A stretch of 64,000 nt of DNA, taken from assembly GCA_020444175.1 (NCBI GenBank), contig JAHLLM010000019.1, forward strand, positions 1 to 64,000, written 5' to 3'. Within the stretch, counting starts at the first letter, position 1; the number at the start of each line of letters is the position of its first letter. Position numbers and translations under genes: made by a program. Below the pieces are notes generated by a model. The model had not been told where the DNA came from. It saw only the letters and a list, made by a program, of their open reading frames with translations, and ran no database searches. The stretch comes from Desulfobulbaceae bacterium. Lineage in GTDB: Bacteria > Desulfobacterota > Desulfobulbia > Desulfobulbales > SURF-16. Positions 54,461 through 61,235 of the stretch are shown in pieces.

Positions 54461-54904
54461 ATGAGCTACTATCCCCCGGTTGCCTTTCACTTTAAGGTCG
54501 AAATAGGTCTTGACGACCTCCATGAAAACGATGTGCGGTTCCAGGAGGTTTCCGGACTCACACGTGAGCTTGGTGTTGAGCAGGTTGTTGAAGGCGGTGA
54601 AAACCGTTTTGAGCACCGGCTGCCGGCCCGCGGAAAGTTCGGCAACCTGGTTTTGAAGCGCGGCATGCTCACCGAATCCGGGGTGATCAAATGGATTAAG
54701 GATGCCATTGAGAATTTTGAGTTCAAGCCAGCCGACGTGCTGGTTTCACTTCTGGATGAAGAGCATAATCCGCTTGTTTCATGGACTTTTGTCGCCGCCT
54801 GGCCGGTAAAATGGAGCCTTGGCTCTTTTGATGCCAAAAAGAATGAGGTTGTGGTGGAAACCCTGGAGCTTGCCTACAGGTATTTCACCAAGGTTGAGAA
54901 ATGA
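54461..54904 (+). CDS. second eCIS tube-like protein (Afp5-like)
   Basis: 147 residues of the same gp19-like fold but clearly different from copy 1 (MSYYPPVAFHFKVEIGLDDL, RFQEVSGLTRELGVEQV, VLKRGMLTESGVIKWI). In Afp/PVC systems a second tube protein (Afp5/Pvc5) joins the tube to the spike hub, and the position here fits. Lies after the MITE-like element, 96 bp away. Confidence 0.88.
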   Translation: MSYYPPVAFHFKVEIGLDDLHENDVRFQEVSGLTRELGVEQVVEGGENRFEHRLPARGKFGNLVLKRGMLTESGVIKWIKDAIENFEFKPADVLVSLLDEEHNPLVSWTFVAAWPVKWSLGSFDAKKNEVVVETLELAYRYFTKVEK

Positions 54905-55006
54905 TGACTGAGCTGAAGACATGATAATTATTGTTTCGCGTTTTTGGGTGAAGATTATGCAGTCCCCCCTATGGGGGAGTAAAAACATAAAAACGAAGGA
55001 GGGCTT

Positions 55007-55168
55007 ATGCCCATTGAAATTCGAGAGCTTGTCATCCGGGCCGAGGTTGAGCCGCAGCAGGGGCAGGAATCCGGACAAGGCGCCGGCAGTGCCTCCGAAA
55101 GGGAGCAGCTTGTTCGTGACTGCGTTGAACAGGTGATGGAAATCATCCGTCAGAAAGAGGAACGCTGA
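55007..55168 (+). CDS. DUF5908 (Afp6/Pvc6-like) small protein, 53 aa
   Basis: GAAGGAGGG before ATG 55007. MPIEIRELVIRAEV is the family start, followed by a Gln/Gly/Ser linker and a C-terminal helix REQLVRDCVEQVMEIIRQKEER. This is the small Afp6-type tail protein in the usual place before Afp7. The stop overlaps the next ATG by one base (TGATG). Confidence 0.85.
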   Translation: MPIEIRELVIRAEVEPQQGQESGQGAGSASEREQLVRDCVEQVMEIIRQKEER

Positions 55169-55914
55169 TGCCTGGTAACGAAGGCGAATTGAAGAAACTC
55201 AAAATCGAGGCCTATTCCTCGATCAGATATCTTGCCGACGATAAAGTCGATGAGTTCTTCGTCATGTTCAATCCCCCTACCCTGTCTCAGATATACGAAA
55301 TTGAATACAACGAGGACCAGGCCCAGGGAACGTCCGGTTCTTCCCAGAGTTTCGGCAGAATGAAACCCCAGGAATACACCTTTGAGTTTCTCATTGACGG
55401 GACCGGAACGGCACCTCCGCCGGTTGGAGCCGGAAGTGATTCCACGGATCAGTCCGCTGTGGGGGAGGCTGTTGACGTATCAGAGGAGGTGGCCGCCTTT
55501 CTGGATCTGACCTACGAGTTCAACGGGGAGCTGCACCGGCCGTACTATCTGAAGATACACTGGGGACAGTTCGTCCTCTACTGCATCATGAAGAAGGCCG
55601 ATGTCACTTACACCCTGTTCAGGCCCAACGGCTTTCCGCTGCGTGCCAAGATCAATGCCACTTTTTCCCAGATCAGCGACGATGAGCTGCGCAGAGCGCG
55701 CGAAGGCAGGAATTCTCCCGACATGACCCATCGCCGGCAGGTCCATGACGGCGACGAGCTGCCCCTAATGTGTTTTCGAATCTATGGAGATATGAGCCAT
55801 TACCTCAACGTTGCCAGGTACAACGACATCATTGATTTCAGAAACCTTGAAACCGGTTCCTGGATCTCCTTCCCGCCCTTAAAGGATTTACAGGAGCTAA
55901 CGCACGATGCCTGA
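55168..55914 (+). CDS. Afp7/Pvc7-like CIS tube-hub adaptor
   Basis: 248 residues. Start LKIEAYSSIRYLADDKVDEFFVMFNPPTLSQIYEIEYNEDQAQGTSG (in parts) is the CIS_tube-type domain. A Gly/Ala/Ser-rich linker near 90-105 follows, and a C-terminal LysM-like part (VHDGDELPLMCFRIYGD, HYLNVARYNDIIDFRNLETG). It connects tube and spike. Overlaps the spike gene by 8 bp. Confidence 0.88.
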   Translation: MPGNEGELKKLKIEAYSSIRYLADDKVDEFFVMFNPPTLSQIYEIEYNEDQAQGTSGSSQSFGRMKPQEYTFEFLIDGTGTAPPPVGAGSDSTDQSAVGEAVDVSEEVAAFLDLTYEFNGELHRPYYLKIHWGQFVLYCIMKKADVTYTLFRPNGFPLRAKINATFSQISDDELRRAREGRNSPDMTHRRQVHDGDELPLMCFRIYGDMSHYLNVARYNDIIDFRNLETGSWISFPPLKDLQELTHDA

Positions 55915-57667
55915 ACAGATTTCTTTCACCATTGAAGTTGACGGACAGGCCGTGTCCTCGGCCCTGCAGCTTACCTCCGTGGTTGTCAACCGTGAGGTCA
56001 ACCGTATTCCCTGGGCCAGGGTCATCATTGTTGACGGCGAAACAAACACCAGCGACTTTGCGGTCAGCAATGAAGAAACCTTTATCCCCGGCAAGGAGCT
56101 GGTTGTCAAGGCTGGCGACAGCGGCGACGAGACGCGGATTTTTAAGGGCATTATCACCAGTCACCGATTGAAAGTACGGCCCGGCGGCCAGTCTTATCTC
56201 TTTGTCGAGGCCAGGGACGCAGCCTTTAAAATGACACTGAACCCTAAAAACGTTCTTTTTGAAGAGCTTACGGACAGCGATATCATGGAGGAGGTGCTCG
56301 GCAATTACAGCGATTTGACCCCTGATGTCGAGGCCACCGAAGCAACGCATCTCAGAATGGTGCAGCACCGGGCAACGGACTGGGATTTTGTCATGGCCCG
56401 GGCCCGTGTCAATGGCAAGCTGCTTTTTGTCAGCGATGGCGAACTGAAGATCGCTGCGCCATCTGTCAACGAAACGCCTGCTCTTACCCTGACCTATGGC
56501 GCCAATATTATGGAAGTTGACCTGGAAATGGATGCGAGATACCAGGCCACCTCCCTGAAAACAAAGGCTTGGTCCCAGGCGGATCAGGAGATTGTCGAAG
56601 CGGAAGCGGCTGACCCGGATTCTCCGGAACAGGGCAATATCGATGCCGCAGCACTGGCCGAAGCGGCGGGTTCCCAGGAAGTGGAACTTTATGATTCGGG
56701 CTTAAGCGATGAGGGGGCGTTGCAGGCCTGGGCCGATGCCCGTCTGAACTGGCAGCGTCTTGCCCGCATCCGCGGTTCCATTCGTTTTGAAGGCAACGCC
56801 GACCCGCAACCCGGCATGACCGTGGAGCTTGCCGGACTTGGCGACCGCTTTAACGGCAATGCCTTTGTCAGCGGTATTCGCCACGAGCTTTACGATGGCG
56901 GCTGGACCAGTGATATCGCCATCGGGCTGCCTGAAAATCTTTTCCCGGATGATATGGACTCGTGTTGCCGGGCGGAATTGCTGCCTGCCATCAGCGGCCT
57001 GCATATAGGCAAGGTGCTGCAGCTCCAGGACGACCCGGACGGGGCAGAGCGCATTCTCGTGCATATTCCGATGATAACCCCGGACGGCAGCGGCCTGTGG
57101 GCCAGGTGGGCATCGGTGGATGCGGGAAATAATCGTGGTTTTGTCTGGCGGCCAGAAATCGATGATGAGGTGGTGGTTGGTTTCCTGGGCGGTGATCCGC
57201 GCTCCCCGGTTGTCCTTGGAGGCCTGCACAGCGCGGCAAATCCAGCGCCCATCGAAGCCTCGGATGATAATTTTGAAAAAGGCTATGTCTCTAAAAGCGA
57301 GATGCGTTTCCATTTTGATGATGACAAAAAAATCATCACCATTGAAACTCCGGGCGGGCATCAGCTCTTTCTTGACGAAGATGACAGCTCAATTCGCATT
57401 GTGGAACTAAACGGCAATACCGTGACCTTGAACAGTGACGGCATCACCATGGACAGTCCGGCTGATTTCACCCTCACCTGCAGCGGCAATGCAACCATCG
57501 AGGCCGGTGGCAATATCGAGCTCACTGCTTCAGGGGATATGACGGCCAGCGGCAGCAATGTAACGGTGGAGGCCAGCGCCAGCGCAACGGTTTCCGGCTC
57601 AGGCGGTGCGGAGTTGAGCAGCGGCGGCCAGACCAAGGTTGAAGGGTCACTCGTGATGATCAATTAA
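55907..57667 (+). CDS. VgrG/Afp8-like spike protein
   Basis: 586 residues. The N-terminal hub domain matches phage gp27-like proteins (SALQLTSVVVNREVNRIPWARVIIVDG in parts; GPGGQS-like VRPGGQSYLFVEARD), and a gp5 OB-fold follows (LQDDPDGAERILVHIPMI, GLWARWASVDAGNNRGFVWRPEIDDEVVVGFLGGDPRSPVVLGGLHSA in parts). The end is a repeated Ala/Ser/Gly beta-prism (GNATIEAGGNIELTASGDMTASGSNVTV in parts) that forms the needle. No extra effector domain is fused to it. The centre of the tip together with the PAAR protein. Confidence 0.95.
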   Translation: MPEQISFTIEVDGQAVSSALQLTSVVVNREVNRIPWARVIIVDGETNTSDFAVSNEETFIPGKELVVKAGDSGDETRIFKGIITSHRLKVRPGGQSYLFVEARDAAFKMTLNPKNVLFEELTDSDIMEEVLGNYSDLTPDVEATEATHLRMVQHRATDWDFVMARARVNGKLLFVSDGELKIAAPSVNETPALTLTYGANIMEVDLEMDARYQATSLKTKAWSQADQEIVEAEAADPDSPEQGNIDAAALAEAAGSQEVELYDSGLSDEGALQAWADARLNWQRLARIRGSIRFEGNADPQPGMTVELAGLGDRFNGNAFVSGIRHELYDGGWTSDIAIGLPENLFPDDMDSCCRAELLPAISGLHIGKVLQLQDDPDGAERILVHIPMITPDGSGLWARWASVDAGNNRGFVWRPEIDDEVVVGFLGGDPRSPVVLGGLHSAANPAPIEASDDNFEKGYVSKSEMRFHFDDDKKIITIETPGGHQLFLDEDDSSIRIVELNGNTVTLNSDGITMDSPADFTLTCSGNATIEAGGNIELTASGDMTASGSNVTVEASASATVSGSGGAELSSGGQTKVEGSLVMIN

Positions 57668-57689
57668 TGATTTGGCGGCAGAATTTTTT

Positions 57690-57813
57690 GTCGGCATGGG
57701 TATGCCGACCTACTGTACCTGACAAACACTCAAAAAATGAAAACGTAGGGCGGAAAACCCTTTCCGCCATGGCAAGTTGAAGACATATTTTGGTCGGCAG
57801 AGGTATGCCGACC
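57690..57813. repeat. array of three short hairpins
   Basis: GTCGGCAT-GGGT-ATGCCGAC (57690-57709), GGCGGAAA-ACCC-TTTCCGCC (57749-57768), and GGTCGGCA-GAGGTA-TGCCGACC (57792-57813). Between the spike and sheath 2, where the leader of sheath 2 is almost the same as that of sheath 1 (GGACAGGAAAA before the ATG). Confidence 0.75.
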
Positions 57814-57856
57814 TTAAACAAATACTCAAAAAAAGCCTCAGCAAAGGACAGGAAAA

Positions 57857-59896
57857 ATGAACTACAAAACACCAGGTGTCTATGTCGAGGAGGTATCCGT
57901 ATTTCCTCCGTCCGTTGCCGAAGTGGCAACGGCTGTTCCGGCCTTTATCGGCTATACGGAAAAGGCGAAATTCAAGGGCAGGAATCTGGCCGGAAAAGCT
58001 GTAGAGGTGGCCTCCCTTGCTGAGTTTGAAGAACGTTTCGGCAAGGGGCCGGATATCGATCTGAAATCCGTTATTCTTACGGAAAGCAATACGGTCAGCA
58101 AGGTTGAAACCAATGCAAGCTATCTCCTCTATGACAGTATCCGCCTCTATTACAAAAATGGCGGCGGACGCTGCTATATCGTTTCCGTGGGACAGTACGG
58201 CAAGAGTCCCAAGGATGATATTGCCAAAGATGACATTGAAGAAGGGATCAAGGTTATTGCCAGGGAAGATGAGCCAACCATGCTGCTCTTTCCAGATGCC
58301 ACGCGGCTTGCCGGCACCGGGCTCTATGATCTGCAGCAGGCCGCTCTCAAACAGGCCGCCGACCTGGGAGACCGATTTGTTATCATGGATCTTCTGGAAA
58401 AAGAGGGGGCAACGGCCAAGGAAAACTATACCGATTTCCGCAACAATGTCGGTATTAACAACCTTGCCTACGGCGCGGCCTACACGCCGTATCTCAAGGC
58501 CGGCCTGTCCCGTGAGGTCACGTATCGCAACACCAAAGACGTGTTGTTAAAATATGGCGGCAACATCAAGCTGGCTTCCCTGACCGAGGAGCCGGAGATA
58601 CAGACAACGATTACCTCGCTTGAAAATATCATTGATGATGCCCAGACCCTGCAGGGTATCGTCAACACCATAAAGGGCGACAGCAATTCTCTGCAGGAGG
58701 CCTATCAGGCCAAGTTGAACGCCTTTAAGGATGTGATCAACAATGCCGCTTCTTCCGCCGCAGCCATTCGCGCTGCTTTCAAAGATCTGTGCACCCTGTG
58801 CTACGATGTTCTGAGGCTGGTCTTTGATGACCTGGCCAGCGGCGGCGGGCCCCTTACGGGAACCGGCCCGGAAAGCCTTCACTATTTTCTTGCCAGTAAT
58901 TTTAATACCACCTTTTGCGATGTTGCCAAAACCCTGAATGCCTATCTTAAGAATGGCGGCCATGTTGATTTGAATGAGATGTACACCTCGTTTTCCTGGG
59001 ATGCTGTTAACTGGTCCACCGAGGTCGATGGCTCGACAACGCCTGCAAAGACCTTTGACTGGACTGCCTCCGAATGGACCGATCTCTTTGACAGTGCCAA
59101 TGTCACGGAGGATACAAGCATCTACAGCGGTGCCTCGGCCAGAGAAAGGCTGAGCAGTGCCGAGCCCTTTATCCGCAAAGAGTTTTCAAAATTAAATGAC
59201 GCAGTGAGCGATCTTCTGCAGTCTGCAGAGAGCCTGGAAAACAAAAAGGAAGAACTGCTTCTCCAGCAGATGCCGGTTTATAAAAACATTGTTGCCGCTG
59301 TGAATGATGATCTGACCGTGGTGCCGCCCAGCGGCGCCATTGCCGGCATCTACTGCTATGTGGACAGGACCCGCGGCGTCTGGAAGGCTCCGGCCAATGT
59401 CAGCTTGAGCAGCGTGGCCGGTCTGACTGAAAGAATAGACAACGAGGAACAGGCCGATCTGAATGTTGACGTCAACGCCGGTAAATCCATTAATGCCATC
59501 CGTCCCTTTGCAGGACGCGGCATTCTCGTCTGGGGAGCGCGAACCCTGGCCGGCAACGACAATGAGTGGCGCTATATTCCTGTGCGCCGGTTTTTTAACA
59601 TGGTGGAGGAATCAGTCAAAAAATCCACCAACTGGGCCGTTTTTGAACCAAATAACGCCAGCCTGTGGACCAAGATCAAGGCCATGATCGAAAACTACCT
59701 GACCCTCAAGTGGCGGGAGGGTGCCCTGGCCGGAGCCAAGCCTGACGAGGCCTTTTTTGTCAATGTCGGACTGGGAACCACCATGACCCAGCAGGATATC
59801 CTCGAAGGGAGGCTGATCGTGGATATCGGCATGGCGGTTGTCCGCCCGGCTGAATTTATCATCCTGCGCTTCATGCACAAGATGCAGGAATCCTAA
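57857..59896 (+). CDS. eCIS contractile sheath protein 2
   Basis: 679 residues. Same plan as sheath 1: MNYKTPGVYVEEVSVFPPSV, GGGRCYIVSVGQYG, and a C-terminal domain ending LRFMHKMQES. The last about 180 residues are nearly identical to sheath 1, whereas the inserted middle (about 230-480) has many replacements. A second sheath subunit could mix with the first or serve a separate particle. Confidence 0.93.
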   Translation: MNYKTPGVYVEEVSVFPPSVAEVATAVPAFIGYTEKAKFKGRNLAGKAVEVASLAEFEERFGKGPDIDLKSVILTESNTVSKVETNASYLLYDSIRLYYKNGGGRCYIVSVGQYGKSPKDDIAKDDIEEGIKVIAREDEPTMLLFPDATRLAGTGLYDLQQAALKQAADLGDRFVIMDLLEKEGATAKENYTDFRNNVGINNLAYGAAYTPYLKAGLSREVTYRNTKDVLLKYGGNIKLASLTEEPEIQTTITSLENIIDDAQTLQGIVNTIKGDSNSLQEAYQAKLNAFKDVINNAASSAAAIRAAFKDLCTLCYDVLRLVFDDLASGGGPLTGTGPESLHYFLASNFNTTFCDVAKTLNAYLKNGGHVDLNEMYTSFSWDAVNWSTEVDGSTTPAKTFDWTASEWTDLFDSANVTEDTSIYSGASARERLSSAEPFIRKEFSKLNDAVSDLLQSAESLENKKEELLLQQMPVYKNIVAAVNDDLTVVPPSGAIAGIYCYVDRTRGVWKAPANVSLSSVAGLTERIDNEEQADLNVDVNAGKSINAIRPFAGRGILVWGARTLAGNDNEWRYIPVRRFFNMVEESVKKSTNWAVFEPNNASLWTKIKAMIENYLTLKWREGALAGAKPDEAFFVNVGLGTTMTQQDILEGRLIVDIGMAVVRPAEFIILRFMHKMQES

Positions 59897-59906
59897 TTGA
59901 AAAGCA

Positions 59907-60000
59907 TCACAGGCACCGAATCTTGCCGTGATCAGGCCAGCCAGCATACTCATCTTGTATAGCTTGCCGCCCTGATCACGACAATCTCCGGCACCTGTGA
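59907..60000. repeat. long imperfect inverted repeat between sheath 2 and tube 2
   Basis: 30-bp arms (59907-59936 and 59971-60000), matching at 24 positions, with 34 nt between; the outer 7 bp TCACAGG and CCTGTGA and the inner 10 bp around TGATCAGG are perfect. A moderate hairpin in the 185-bp gap. It is unlike the MITE in the gap after tube 1. Confidence 0.7.
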
Positions 60001-60081
60001 CACTTTTAAGTTTTTCGTGGAGTTTGTGACAATAAAGAAAAGGCACAAGAGATAAAATTCTGACAACAGGGGAATAGAATT

Positions 60082-60507
60082 ATGGCACTTCCACTTCCTG
60101 GCTTCCATTTCAAAGTAGAATGGGGCGGCACCAATATCGGCTTTTCCGAGGCCTCCGGGTTGACCATGGAGATCCAGGCCATCGAATATCGCGACGGGGC
60201 AAGCAGCGATTTTAATACCATTAAGATGCCGGGTCTGCCCAAGACGGCCAACATTGTCCTGAAACGGGGTATTGTCGACGGCGACAAGGAATTCTTCGAG
60301 TGGCTCAACAAGACCAAGATGAACAAGGCCGAGCGCCGTGATGTGACGATCAGCCTGCTTAATGAGGAACATGAACCGGTGATGACCTGGAAGGCGAATA
60401 ACTGCTTTCCCGTCAAGATGGAGGGGCCGGGACTGAAGGCCACCGGCAACGAGGTGGCCATTGAAACCCTGGAACTGGCCCATGAAGGGCTGACTATCCT
60501 CACTTAG
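60082..60507 (+). CDS. eCIS inner tube protein, copy 2
   Basis: 141 residues, same as copy 1 at 53789 apart from Thr138 instead of Ala. DNA identical from the ATG for about 392 nt and only then differing; even third-base positions do not differ. This is a recent copy or gene conversion event. Followed 9 bp later by the PAAR gene. Confidence 0.93.
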   Translation: MALPLPGFHFKVEWGGTNIGFSEASGLTMEIQAIEYRDGASSDFNTIKMPGLPKTANIVLKRGIVDGDKEFFEWLNKTKMNKAERRDVTISLLNEEHEPVMTWKANNCFPVKMEGPGLKATGNEVAIETLELAHEGLTILT

Positions 60508-60516
60508 GAGATCCTT

Positions 60517-60795
60517 ATGCCTCCAGCAGCAAGAGTAGGCGATACAACTGTCCATGGCGGTACTATAGTCGGGCCGGGAGTGGCCACTGTCATGATCGGC
60601 GGCATGCCCGCCTCGGTTCTGGGCGATAGCCATGTCTGTCCGATTCCGCCTCTGACTCCCCATATAACGACTTCTCCTTTTGTTATGGGGAGCGCCACTG
60701 TCATGATCGGCGGCGTGCCTGCAGTGCGCGTCGGTGATACCGCCGTATGCGGAGCAACTGCCGCAGTGGGTGAACCCACGGTACTTATTGGATGA
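60517..60795 (+). CDS. PAAR-domain tip protein (Afp10-like)
   Basis: 92 residues. MPPAARVGDTTVHGGTIVGPGVATVMIGGMPASVLGDSHVCPIPPLTPH in parts, then MIGGVPAVRVGDTAVCGA, the PAAR pattern with conserved His and Cys. It caps the spike with a metal-stabilised cone. TAGGAGAT before ATG 60517. Overlaps the next gene by 4 bp. Confidence 0.93.
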   Translation: MPPAARVGDTTVHGGTIVGPGVATVMIGGMPASVLGDSHVCPIPPLTPHITTSPFVMGSATVMIGGVPAVRVGDTAVCGATAAVGEPTVLIG

Positions 60796-61235
60796 AAGAC
60801 GACAAGAAAAGCAGAGAAAAAAAGAGAGAACAGCACAGTTTTCTGGGCACGGGCTGGGCTTTCCCTCCGGCCTTCACCAGGGGACCTGAGTCCGTTGTCA
60901 TGGTCAGCGATGAGGAGGATATTCGCCAGAGTCTTGAGATTCTGTTGACAACCAGTGTTGGCGAACGTTTTCTGCGGCCGGAATATGGCTGTGATCTGCG
61001 ACGTTATCTGTTTGAGCCACTGGATGAGGGGCTTGTGGCCTATATCCGTGATCTGGTGGGCAATGCCATTTTGTACCATGAACCGCGGATCAAGCTCACC
61101 GATCTTTCCCTGACCACTCAGGCCGATGAGGGCACTCTGCTCATCGACGTGGAATACGTCATTCGTACGACAAACAGCCGCCGGAATTTTGTCTTCCCGT
61201 TCTATAAAGATGAAGGCACAGACGTGAAACAATGA
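60792..61235 (+). CDS. gp25-like baseplate wedge protein (Afp9-like)
   Basis: 147 residues with the gp25/GPW core: EEDIRQSLEILLTTSVGERFLRPEYGCDLRRYLFEPLDEG in parts, ILYHEPRIKLTDLSL, LLIDVEYVIRTTNSRRNFVFPFY. Family-typical Arg and Glu residues in the baseplate wedge are kept. Its stop overlaps the start of the next gene (ATGA). Confidence 0.92.
   Translation: MKDDKKSREKKREQHSFLGTGWAFPPAFTRGPESVVMVSDEEDIRQSLEILLTTSVGERFLRPEYGCDLRRYLFEPLDEGLVAYIRDLVGNAILYHEPRIKLTDLSLTTQADEGTLLIDVEYVIRTTNSRRNFVFPFYKDEGTDVKQ

Noticed and set aside
57690-57813. CRISPR array
   Set aside because: The units are palindromic hairpins of different sequence without regular spacers, and no cas genes are near.
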